Numbered from the stretch's first letter, positions 1-5,433 are shown. The stretch is 5,669 nt of DNA from Alistipes sp. UBA936 (GCA_002293505.1 DBDI01000021.1:66590-72258), one strand, 5' to 3'. Numbers and translations: made by a program. Notes: generated by a model not told the origin, from the letters alone.

Positions 1-648
1 ACCAAGCCCGTTCAGCACCGCGAGGTGTTCAAGAAGCAGACCGGTGGTCGCGGTAAGTTCGCCGACATCATTTTCGAACTCGGACCGGCTGACCCCGGCG
101 CTCCGGAAGGATTGCAGTTCGTGGACGAGGTCAAGGGCGGTAACATTCCCAAGGAGTTCATCCCGGCAGTTCAGAAGGGCTTCGCTTCGGCTATGGCAAA
201 CGGTGCGTTGGCCGGTTATCACGTCGACAGTATGAAGGTTCGCCTGATCGACGGTTCGTTCCACCCCGTAGACTCCGACCAGCTATCGTTCGAGATCGCT
301 GCCCGTACAGGTTTCCGTCACGCGGCTCCCAAGGCCGGTTCGGTGATTATGGAACCGGTGATGGCCGTCGAAGTTGTGACGCCCGAGGAGAATATGGGTG
401 ACATCATCGGCGACCTGAACAAGCGTCGCGGTCAGGTGCAGGGTATGGAGCAGAAGGGCAACGCCCGTCTGGTGAAAGCCCGCGTTCCGCTGAGTGAAAT
501 GTTCGGCTATGTGACGGTTCTGCGTACGCTTTCGAGCGGTCGTGCAACCTCGTCGATGGAGCTCTCGAGCTACGAGGAAGTCCCGCAAAACATCGCCAAG
601 GACATCATCGAAAAGTCGAGCGGAAGACGCAAACAAGAAGAGGAATAA
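1..648 (+). CDS. fusA: Elongation factor G, C-terminal part (domains IV-V), 5' end outside window
   Basis: EF-G is the cytoplasmic GTPase that drives tRNA-mRNA translocation and, with RRF, ribosome recycling. Only the last 215 residues are present; frame 1 is open from base 1, so the Met codable at base 25 (a GTG) is internal and not a start. Domain IV fills roughly residues 1-114 of the fragment: it opens with the HRE-x-x-KKQTGGRGKFAD block, followed by KGGNIPKEFIPAV and GSFHPVDSD. The His in the latter (residue 88) aligns with the domain IV tip histidine (about H583 in E. coli) that reaches the decoding centre. Domain V starts near EPVMAVEVVTPEEN and includes DIIGDLNKRRGQVQGME and PLSEMFGYVTVLR. 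The end is polar (GRRKQEEE). Wording matches the canonical Bacteroidota EF-G rather than a divergent paralogue, but the G domain cannot be inspected here. rpsJ follows after 14 bases. Confidence 0.97.
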   Translation, partial: TKPVQHREVFKKQTGGRGKFADIIFELGPADPGAPEGLQFVDEVKGGNIPKEFIPAVQKGFASAMANGALAGYHVDSMKVRLIDGSFHPVDSDQLSFEIAARTGFRHAAPKAGSVIMEPVMAVEVVTPEENMGDIIGDLNKRRGQVQGMEQKGNARLVKARVPLSEMFGYVTVLRTLSSGRATSSMELSSYEEVPQNIAKDIIEKSSGRRKQEEE

Positions 649-662
649 AGAAATTAATAGAT

Positions 663-968
663 ATGAGCCAGAAAATCAGAATTAAACTCAAATCGTTCGA
701 TCACAATCTGGTGGACAAGTCCGCCGAGAAGATCATCAAAACGGTGAAAGGTTCAGGCGCAGTAGTCAGCGGCCCGGTGCCCCTGCCCACTCAGAAAAAG
801 ATCTTCACCGTCAATCGCTCGACCTTCGTCAACAAAAAGGCGCGCGAACAGTTCCAACTCTGCACCTTCAAAAGGATACTAGACATCTACAGCTCGACCT
901 CCAAGACGATCGATGCGCTGATGAAGCTGGAGTTGCCCAGCGGTGTTGAAGTAGAAATCAAAGTTTGA
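663..968 (+). CDS. rpsJ: Small-subunit ribosomal protein uS10
   Basis: S10 is a 30S head protein; it also partners NusB in transcription antitermination in bacteria where this has been studied. The 101-residue product is close to the usual length (103 in E. coli). It starts with MSQKIRIKLKSFDHNLVD, has GPVPLPTQKKIFTV at about residues 38-50, then the long ribosome-inserted loop (about 46-70, VNRSTFVNKKAREQFQL), and ends with DALMKLELPSGVEVEIKV, all diagnostic of the family. In the loop, Thr-Phe replaces the Pro-His found in many bacteria, which I recall as normal for Bacteroidota. The ATG lies 14 bases after the fusA stop in an A/T-rich spacer without a Shine-Dalgarno match. No in-frame start further upstream would leave a plausible protein. 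First gene of the S10 part of the cluster. Confidence 0.98.
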   Translation: MSQKIRIKLKSFDHNLVDKSAEKIIKTVKGSGAVVSGPVPLPTQKKIFTVNRSTFVNKKAREQFQLCTFKRILDIYSSTSKTIDALMKLELPSGVEVEIKV

Positions 969-981
969 TACACATAAGTTT

Positions 982-1602
982 ATGTCAGGAATTATTGGAA
1001 AAAAAGTCGGAATGACTTCCGTGTACAGCGCCGAGGGCAAGAATGTGCCCTGCACTGTTATCGAGGCTGGTCCGTGTGTAGTTACGCAAGTGAAGACTGT
1101 CGAGAAAGATGGATACTCGGCCGTGCAGCTTGCCTATGACGACAAGACCGAAAAGCACACCAGCTCGCCACTCCTGGGCCATTTCAAAAAGGCCGGAGTG
1201 ACCCCTAAACGTAAACTCGCCGAATTCCGCGATTGGGAAGGACGCGAGCTCAACCTCGGAGACGCTGTCACCGTGGAAGATTTCATCGATGGCGACTGGC
1301 TCGACATCACCGGAATCTCCAAAGGTAAAGGCTTCCAGGGGGTTGTCAAGCGCCACGGCTTCGGCGGTGTGGGCGGACAAACCCACGGTCAGCACAACCG
1401 CCAGCGTAAGCCCGGTTCGTTGGGCGCCTCGTCGTATCCTTCGCGTGTGTTCAAGGGTAAGAAATTACCCGGACAGACCGGCGGCGATCGCGTGACCGTA
1501 ACCAACCTGAAGATCCTCAAGATCATTCCCGAAAATAATCTCCTGTTGGTCAAGGGATCCATTCCCGGCGCCAAGGGCTCGTATCTCGTAATCCAAGACT
1601 AA
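982..1602 (+). CDS. rplC: Large-subunit ribosomal protein uL3
   Basis: L3 is an early 50S assembly protein whose long finger reaches the peptidyl-transferase centre. The 206-residue product matches the family length (209 in E. coli). Recognisable blocks are IIGKKVGMTSVYS at the N-terminus, VIEAGPCVVTQVKTVEKDGY near residues 26-45, GHFKKAGVTPKR near 66-77, SKGKGFQGVVKRHGFGG near 113-129, and the finger HGQHNRQRKPGSLGASSYPS at about 135-154, followed by RVFKGKKLPGQTGGDRVTV. The residue aligned with E. coli Gln150, the PrmB methylation site, is Ser151 here. The start is the first ATG after the rpsJ stop (13-base gap) and gives the expected N-terminus. The gene is intact. Seven A's at 999-1005 encode the conserved GKK and are not evidence of frameshifting. 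Confidence 0.98.
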   Translation: MSGIIGKKVGMTSVYSAEGKNVPCTVIEAGPCVVTQVKTVEKDGYSAVQLAYDDKTEKHTSSPLLGHFKKAGVTPKRKLAEFRDWEGRELNLGDAVTVEDFIDGDWLDITGISKGKGFQGVVKRHGFGGVGGQTHGQHNRQRKPGSLGASSYPSRVFKGKKLPGQTGGDRVTVTNLKILKIIPENNLLLVKGSIPGAKGSYLVIQD

Positions 1603-1617
1603 GAGAAGACACACGCT

Positions 1618-2244
1618 ATGAAACTGAAAATACACGATATTCAGGGTAAAGAGACGACGGGGAGCGTGGAGCTCGCCGACGGGGTCTTCGGGATTCAGCC
1701 CAACGACCACGCTATCTGGCTCGATGTGAAGCAATACCTCGCAGCTCAGCGTCAGGGAACCCATAAGTCGAAGCAGCGCAATGAGATTGCCGGCTCGACC
1801 AAGAAGTTGAAACGTCAGAAAGGTACCGGCGGCGCTCGTGCGGGTGGTATCAAGAATCCGTTGTTCGTCGGTGGTGGTCGCGTGTTCGGCCCACAGCCCC
1901 GCGACTACAGCTTCAAACTCAATAAGAAGCTCAAACAACTCGCTCGCCGTAGCGCCCTCACTTATAAGGCTCAGGGCGAGGCTATCACGGTTGTGAAGGA
2001 CCTGAACCTGGAGGCTCCCAAGACCAAGTCGATGCTCGCCATTGCTGCGGCTCTGGGCGTTGCAGACAAGAAGACTCTGGTGTTGATCCCTCAGGGCAAT
2101 GTCAACGTTCAGCTCTCGGCCCGCAACATTCCAAACGTTAAGGTTGTGATCGCTCAAAACGTTAACACGTACGAAATTATGAACGCCCAGCAGTTGGTTT
2201 TGGCCGAAGGTGCGGTGGCTACCCTCAACGAATTGTTAGCATAA
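1618..2244 (+). CDS. rplD: Large-subunit ribosomal protein uL4
   Basis: L4 binds 23S rRNA and sends a basic loop to the narrow part of the peptide exit tunnel. The product is 208 residues (201 in E. coli). The tunnel loop is clear at about residues 45-96: RQGTHKSKQRNEIAGSTKK, RQKGTGGARAGGIKNP, then GGGRVFGPQPRDYSFKLNKK. Lys68 in RQKGTG aligns with E. coli Lys63, a known macrolide-resistance position, and is the wild-type residue. The globular part carries LEAPKTKSMLA (about 131-141) and a Rossmann-like second half ending LNELLA. In E. coli L4 represses its own operon through a leader before rpsJ; no room for that leader exists here, so that control is not supported. The start follows the rplC stop by 15 bases. 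Confidence 0.97.
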   Translation: MKLKIHDIQGKETTGSVELADGVFGIQPNDHAIWLDVKQYLAAQRQGTHKSKQRNEIAGSTKKLKRQKGTGGARAGGIKNPLFVGGGRVFGPQPRDYSFKLNKKLKQLARRSALTYKAQGEAITVVKDLNLEAPKTKSMLAIAAALGVADKKTLVLIPQGNVNVQLSARNIPNVKVVIAQNVNTYEIMNAQQLVLAEGAVATLNELLA

Positions 2245-2262
2245 TATAACCCGAATACGACT

Positions 2263-2553
2263 ATGGAAATTCTCATCAAACCCATTCTCACCGAGAAGAT
2301 GACCGCGCAGAGCGAAAAGCGTGGCCGCTACGGTTTCGTCGTTGCCCGGGATGCCGACAAACCTCAGATCAAGGACGCCGTGGAGAAACAATATGGCGTT
2401 AAAGTGGTCGATGTGAACACGATGATCAATATGGGTAAGGCCAAAAGGCGTTACACCAAGGCCGGTCTTCTGGAGGGTCGCACGAACCACACCAAGAAAG
2501 CGATCGTTACGCTGAAAGACGGCGACACTATTGATTTTTACTCTAATATCTAA
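2263..2553 (+). CDS. rplW: Large-subunit ribosomal protein uL23
   Basis: L23 sits at the exit of the peptide tunnel and is the docking point for trigger factor and SRP in bacteria. The 96-residue product has the family fold markers: IKPILTEKM at residues 5-13, YGFVVARDADKPQIKDAVE around 23-41, VKVVDVNTMINMGKAKRR around 46-63, and KKAIVTLKDGDTIDF near the C-terminus. Glu11 in the TEK motif aligns with E. coli Glu18, the residue that contacts trigger factor, so the docking surface looks preserved. The N-terminus is a few residues shorter than in E. coli (100 aa), which is common. The ATG follows the rplD stop by 18 bases, the second-longest gap in the window. Confidence 0.96.
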   Translation: MEILIKPILTEKMTAQSEKRGRYGFVVARDADKPQIKDAVEKQYGVKVVDVNTMINMGKAKRRYTKAGLLEGRTNHTKKAIVTLKDGDTIDFYSNI

Positions 2554-2558
2554 CGTTC

Positions 2559-2563
2559 AAGGA
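2559..2563 (+). promoter_or_regulatory. Shine-Dalgarno-like AAGGA before rplB
   Basis: AAGGA lies four bases before the rplB ATG, between the rplW stop and rplB. It is the only clear purine match to the anti-SD sequence at a usable distance among the gene starts in this window. The spacing is short for a strong site, and Bacteroidota ribosomes generally do not rely on SD pairing, so its function is uncertain. Confidence 0.35.
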
Positions 2564-2567
2564 TAAG

Positions 2568-3392
2568 ATGGCTGTAAGGAAATTCAAACCCATTACCCCG
2601 GGGCAGAGGCATAAAATTATCAGTACGACGTCGGATATTACGACCTCGACCCCCGAGAAGAGCCTGCTCGCTCCCAAAAAGAGGACCGGCGGGCGTAACA
2701 ACTCCGGTAAGATGACCGTTCGTTACATCGGCGGTGGTCACAAACAGAGATATCGCATCGTCGACTTCAAGCGCCAACGGGATGGTATTCCCGCTGTTGT
2801 TAAGACGATCGAATACGACCCCAATCGTACGGCTCGTATCGCGCTGTTGGTTTATGCGGACGGCGTTAAGACCTATATCATCGCTCCCAACGGACTCGAA
2901 GTTGGCCAGACTCTGGTCAGTGGCCCCGGCGCAGCCCCCGAGCTTGGTAACTGCCTGCCGTTGGCTGAGGTTCCCCTCGGTACCGTGGTTCACGGCATCG
3001 AACTCTACCCCGGTCAGGGTGCGGTGATGGCTCGTAGCGCTGGTTCGTACGCTCAGTTGCTTGCTCGCGAGGGTAAGTACGCAATCCTTAAGTTACCTTC
3101 GGGCGAGACGCGTATGGTGCTTACCACCTGCCGTGCCACGATCGGTGTTGTCTCGAATGTCGACCACGGTCTGGAGCAGCACGGTAAGGCCGGTCGCCGT
3201 CGCCACTTGGGTCGTCGCCCCCGCAACCGCGGTGTGGTTATGAACCCGGTGGATCACCCTATGGGTGGTGGTGAAGGTCGCGCCTCGGGGGGACATCCCC
3301 GCTCGCGTAAGGGCCTGTTGGCTAAGGGTTACAAGACCCGCGCCAAGAAGAAGGCTTCGTCGAAGTTTATCGTGTCTAAAAAGAAAAAATAA
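2568..3392 (+). CDS. rplB: Large-subunit ribosomal protein uL2
   Basis: L2 is a highly conserved 50S protein needed for subunit association and peptidyl-transferase activity. The 274-residue product has the normal length (273 in E. coli). It begins AVRKFKPITPGQRHKI, contains GGRNNSGKMTVRYIGGGHKQRYR at about 41-63 (in the OB-fold half), IEYDPNRTARIALL near 81-94, and the SH3-like domain with LPSGETRMVL near 176-185. The C-terminal signature MNPVDHPMGGGEGRASGGHP spans about 225-244. Asp229 and His230 correspond to the functionally critical D228/H229 of E. coli; the residue two further on is Met where E. coli has His, which I recall as usual in this phylum. The C-terminus is basic (KKKK). The SD-like AAGGA supports this ATG. 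rpsS starts only three bases after the stop, suggesting translational coupling. Confidence 0.98.
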   Translation: MAVRKFKPITPGQRHKIISTTSDITTSTPEKSLLAPKKRTGGRNNSGKMTVRYIGGGHKQRYRIVDFKRQRDGIPAVVKTIEYDPNRTARIALLVYADGVKTYIIAPNGLEVGQTLVSGPGAAPELGNCLPLAEVPLGTVVHGIELYPGQGAVMARSAGSYAQLLAREGKYAILKLPSGETRMVLTTCRATIGVVSNVDHGLEQHGKAGRRRHLGRRPRNRGVVMNPVDHPMGGGEGRASGGHPRSRKGLLAKGYKTRAKKKASSKFIVSKKKK

Positions 3393-3395
3393 TAT

Positions 3396-3665
3396 ATGAG
3401 TCGTTCACTTAAAAAGGGGCCATATATTGAGCCCAAGCTTGAGGCAAGAGTCATTGCCGCGAGCGAAAGCAGCAAGAAGACCGTAATCAAGACGTGGTCG
3501 CGGGCGAGTATGATCTCACCCGACTTCGTGGGTCAGACGATCGCCGTGCACAACGGCAACAAGTTTATTCCGGTCTACGTGACGGAAAATATGGTCGGCC
3601 ACAAGCTTGGCGAGTTCGCTCTCACGCGTAACTTCCGCGGCCACGCCGGTAACCGTAAAAAATAG
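3396..3665 (+). CDS. rpsS: Small-subunit ribosomal protein uS19
   Basis: S19 binds 16S rRNA in the 30S head with S13 and helps form an intersubunit bridge. The 89-residue product has the standard length (92 in E. coli) and the full set of signatures: MSRSLKKGPYIEPKL at the N-terminus, IKTWSRASMISPDFVGQTIAVHNG in the middle (about residues 31-54), and VTENMVGHKLGEFALTRNFRGH near the end. The ATG is three bases after the rplB stop, so there is no space for an independent ribosome binding site outside the rplB 3' end; reinitiation or coupling is likely. The reading frame ends with two consecutive in-frame TAG codons (3663-3668). Confidence 0.98.
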   Translation: MSRSLKKGPYIEPKLEARVIAASESSKKTVIKTWSRASMISPDFVGQTIAVHNGNKFIPVYVTENMVGHKLGEFALTRNFRGHAGNRKK

Positions 3666-3674
3666 TAGAAGATC

Positions 3675-4154
3675 ATGGGTGTAAGAAAACATAACGCGGC
3701 CGAGCAAAGAAAGGCCGAAAAGAAGCAGAAAGCGATCGCAATACTGCGCGACTGCCCCACCTCGCCCCGTAAGATGAGGCTCGTGGCCGACATTATTCGC
3801 GGCGTGGAGATCAATCGTGCGCTCGGGATCTTGCGCTATTCCAAGAAGGAAGCCTCGTTGCGTCTGGAAAAACTCCTCAAAAGTGCCATTGCAAACTGGG
3901 AAGCCAAGAACGAAGGCCAGCGTCTGGAGGACAATATCCTCTGCGTGAAGGAGATTTTCGTCGACAGTGGCCGTCAGTTGAAACGTATCCAGCCCGCACC
4001 TCAGGGTCGCGCGCACAGGATTCGCAAGCGCTCGAACCACGTCACCATCATCGTCGATAAGATGATCGTCGAGGAGAAGAAAGCCGCCAAGGCTCCCAAA
4101 GCCGCAGCCGCTCCCAAAACCGAAGTTGCACAGGAAGTTAAAAATGCCGAATAA
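3675..4154 (+). CDS. rplV: Large-subunit ribosomal protein uL22, with N- and C-terminal extensions
   Basis: L22 contacts all 23S rRNA domains and lines the exit tunnel with a long beta-hairpin. The product is 159 residues against about 110 in E. coli. The core runs from about residue 20 to 131: CPTSPRKMRLVADIIRGVEINRAL at 27-50, LLKSAIANWEAKN at 67-79, FVDSGRQLKRIQPAPQGRAHRIRKRSNHVTIIV at 95-127 (hairpin plus C-strand). Leu102-Lys103-Arg104 align with E. coli M82-K83-R84, whose deletion gives macrolide resistance; no deletion is seen. Residues 1-19 are a basic extension that I recall in other Bacteroidota. Residues 132-159 are a Lys/Ala/Pro tail. The ATG gives the expected MGVRKHNA start nine bases after the rpsS stop. 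rpsC begins six bases downstream. Confidence 0.97.
   Translation: MGVRKHNAAEQRKAEKKQKAIAILRDCPTSPRKMRLVADIIRGVEINRALGILRYSKKEASLRLEKLLKSAIANWEAKNEGQRLEDNILCVKEIFVDSGRQLKRIQPAPQGRAHRIRKRSNHVTIIVDKMIVEEKKAAKAPKAAAAPKTEVAQEVKNAE
4068..4151 (+). other. Low-complexity Lys/Ala/Pro tail of L22
   Basis: The last 28 codons of rplV encode a tail rich in Lys, Ala, Pro and Glu beyond the conserved end of the L22 fold. The nonamer GCTCCCAAA occurs twice, at 4092-4100 and 4110-4118, giving two Ala-Pro-Lys units. It resembles the disordered tails of nucleic-acid-binding proteins; a role is not evident from sequence alone. Confidence 0.8.
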
Positions 4155-4160
4155 GAAAGT

Positions 4161-4973
4161 ATGGGACAGAAAGTAAATCCGATAGCTAACCGCCTCGGCA
4201 TCATCCGCGGATGGGACTCCAATTGGTATGGCGGTAAGGACTTCTCTGCAAAGTTGGTGGAGGACGCCACGATTCGTAAGTACCTGAACGCCCGCCTTGC
4301 CAAGGCGAGCATCTCCAAGATCATCATCGAACGTACGCTGAAGCTCGTCACGGTGACCATCTCGACGGCCCGCCCGGGTATCATCATCGGTAAGGGCGGC
4401 ACGGAAGTGGACAAGCTCAAGGAGGAGTTGAAGAAGCTGACAGGCAAGGATGTACAGATCAACATCTTCGAGGTTAAGCGGCCCGAGATCGACGCTGTGA
4501 TCGTAGCCAACAATATCGCCCGCCAGTTGGAGGGCCGCATCTCCTACCGCCGCGCCATCAAAAGCGCCATCGCTTCGACCATCCGTATGGGTGCCGAAGG
4601 TATTAAGATTCAGGTCTCCGGCCGCGTCGGTGGTGCCGAAATGGCCCGCAGCGAGAGTTATAAGGAGGGTCGTATTCCTCTGCACACTTTCCGCGCCGAT
4701 ATCGACTACACGCTGGCCGAGGCACTGACGAAAGTCGGTATCCTGGGTGTTAAGGTGTGGATCTGCACCGGCGAAGTCTACCAGAAACGTGACTTGTTCG
4801 AATATCAGGGTGCCAGCGCAAGCTCGTTCTCCGGTGGCGACAGGGGCGACAGAGGTGATCGTCGCGACAGGGGTGACCGCAGAGGCGATCGTCGTGGAGA
4901 TCGTGGTGGCCGTGGAGGCGATCGCGGAGGTCGCCGCGACGACAATCGTGGGCCGAGAGGCGGAAACAGATAA
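4161..4973 (+). CDS. rpsC: Small-subunit ribosomal protein uS3, with Arg/Gly/Asp repeat tail
   Basis: S3 lies on the solvent side of the 30S head at the mRNA entry channel and takes part in mRNA unwinding there. The product is 270 residues (233 in E. coli). It begins MGQKVNPIANRLGIIRGWDSNWY. The type-II KH domain has its GXXG loop as GKGG at 77-80 within RPGIIIGKGGTEVDKLK. The C-terminal domain is clear from RISYRRAIKSAI (126-137) through SGRVGGAEMARSESYKEGRIPLHT (153-176) and GVKVWICTGEVY (196-207). The conserved protein ends near residue 217. Residues 225-270 are an added tail of 17 Arg, 10 Asp and many Gly, with five RGD tripeptides. The gene ends in tandem TAA codons. The ATG is six bases after rplV's stop, with AAGAAAGT before it and no clear SD. 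Confidence 0.97.
   Translation: MGQKVNPIANRLGIIRGWDSNWYGGKDFSAKLVEDATIRKYLNARLAKASISKIIIERTLKLVTVTISTARPGIIIGKGGTEVDKLKEELKKLTGKDVQINIFEVKRPEIDAVIVANNIARQLEGRISYRRAIKSAIASTIRMGAEGIKIQVSGRVGGAEMARSESYKEGRIPLHTFRADIDYTLAEALTKVGILGVKVWICTGEVYQKRDLFEYQGASASSFSGGDRGDRGDRRDRGDRRGDRRGDRGGRGGDRGGRRDDNRGPRGGNR
4833..4970 (+). repeat. RGD/RGG-type repeat region in the 3' end of rpsC
   Basis: This stretch encodes S3 residues 225-270, a repetitive Arg-Gly-Asp tail. At DNA level it begins with an imperfect tandem direct repeat: unit 1 at 4837-4863 (27 bases) and unit 2 at 4864-4893 (30 bases). The units share GCGACAGGGG, GAC, AGAGG and GATCGTC and differ by two C/T changes and a three-base CGC insertion, so the frame is kept. 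More degenerate GGAGATCGTGG and GGAGGCGATCGCGG units follow to about 4930. This looks like growth by in-frame slippage or unequal recombination. Confidence 0.85.
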
Positions 4974-5004
4974 TAAGTAGGAACCTTAAGCGAAAGATAA
5001 GAAA
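4974..5004 (+). other. Spacer between rpsC and rplP, longest gap in window
   Basis: These 31 bases follow the first rpsC stop and begin with a second in-frame TAA. The second half is A-rich up to the rplP ATG, a typical start region for this phylum. The only inverted repeat I see is CTTA/TAAG (4985-4988 and 4998-5001), four base pairs with no T-run, which is too weak for a terminator. No promoter motif is visible. Confidence 0.6.
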
Positions 5005-5433
5005 ATGTTACAGCCAAAAAAGACAAAATTCCGCCGTATGCAAAAAGGCCGTATGAAAGGCCTGGCCGGAAGAGGAAATCAGCTCGCATTCGGTTCGTTT
5101 GCAATCAAGGCGCTGGAATCGACTTGGATCACGGGTCGTCAGATCGAAGCTGCACGTCAGGCGATTGTCCGTCATATGAAACGCGAAGGACAGTTGTGGA
5201 TCCGCATCTTCCCGGACAAACCCATCACCAAGAAGCCCGCCGAAGTACGTATGGGTAAGGGTAAGGGTGCTCCCGAAGGCTTCGTCGCTCCGGTGACGCC
5301 GGGTCGCATCCTGTTCGAAGCGGAAGGTGTGCCTCTGGAAATCGCCAAGGAAGCAATGAGGCTCGGCGCCCAGAAACTGCCCATCACCACAAAGTTCATC
5401 GTAAGAAGGGATTATACTGAAAACGCAAACTGA
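5005..5433 (+). CDS. rplP: Large-subunit ribosomal protein uL16
   Basis: L16 is a late-assembling 50S protein near the A site that helps position tRNA acceptor ends. The 142-residue product compares with 136 in E. coli. It begins MLQPKKTKFRRMQKGRMKG, the family's N-terminal signature, and continues with LAFGSFAIKALESTWITGRQIEAAR (27-51), WIRIFPDKPITKKP (65-78), and VRMGKGKGAPEGFVAPV (81-97). Arg82 in VRMGKGKG aligns with E. coli Arg81, the residue hydroxylated by YcfD/RoxA there; whether it is modified here is unknown. The C-terminus has a short RRDYTENAN end beyond the E. coli length. The start is fixed by the MLQPK signature. The TGA stop overlaps the next start by one base (TGATG at 5431-5435). 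Confidence 0.98.
   Translation: MLQPKKTKFRRMQKGRMKGLAGRGNQLAFGSFAIKALESTWITGRQIEAARQAIVRHMKREGQLWIRIFPDKPITKKPAEVRMGKGKGAPEGFVAPVTPGRILFEAEGVPLEIAKEAMRLGAQKLPITTKFIVRRDYTENAN

Noticed and set aside
961..981. Possible Bacteroides-type promoter (TTTG and TA-x-x-TTT elements) before rplC
   Set aside because: The -7 element lacks its final G, no correctly spaced -33 element was found, and the 13-base gap inside the operon argues against it.
999..1005. Seven-A run at the start of rplC matching a slippery heptamer A AAA AAA
   Set aside because: It encodes the invariant Gly-Lys-Lys of L3, no stimulatory hairpin is obvious, and the -1 frame leads to no sensible product.
985..1395. A 136-codon - strand frame opposite rplC, and a similar one at 283-636 opposite fusA
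   Set aside because: Shadow frames of conserved + strand genes with no own start context or family resemblance.
1484..1491. Palindrome GCGATCGC, also at 3732-3739 and 4918-4925, resembling the cyanobacterial HIP1 core
   Set aside because: Three copies all fall in coding sequence and can arise from Ala/Gly/Asp/Ile/Arg codons at this GC content; the proteins are not cyanobacterial.
1465..2157. A 230-codon open frame on the - strand opposite rplC and rplD
   Set aside because: Fully antisense to two conserved ribosomal genes and crossing their junction; translation resembles no protein I know.
3516..4685. A 389-codon open frame on the - strand opposite rpsS, rplV and rpsC
   Set aside because: It is the antisense of three clearly conserved genes, has no recognisable family, and long antisense frames are common opposite strongly biased GC-rich codon usage.
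4837..4893. Possible CRISPR-like or regulatory direct repeat
   Set aside because: The copies are adjacent without spacers, lie in frame inside rpsC and encode Arg-Gly-Asp units; it is a coding repeat.
4747..4980. A + strand frame overlapping the rpsC tail, and a - strand frame at 4805-5104 rich in Arg-Ser-Pro
   Set aside because: Both are alternative readings of the repetitive rpsC tail; their low complexity is inherited from that DNA repeat.
4974..5004. Possible terminator between rpsC and rplP
   Set aside because: Only a four-base-pair CTTA/TAAG stem with no following T-run, and co-directional genes of one complex continue directly.
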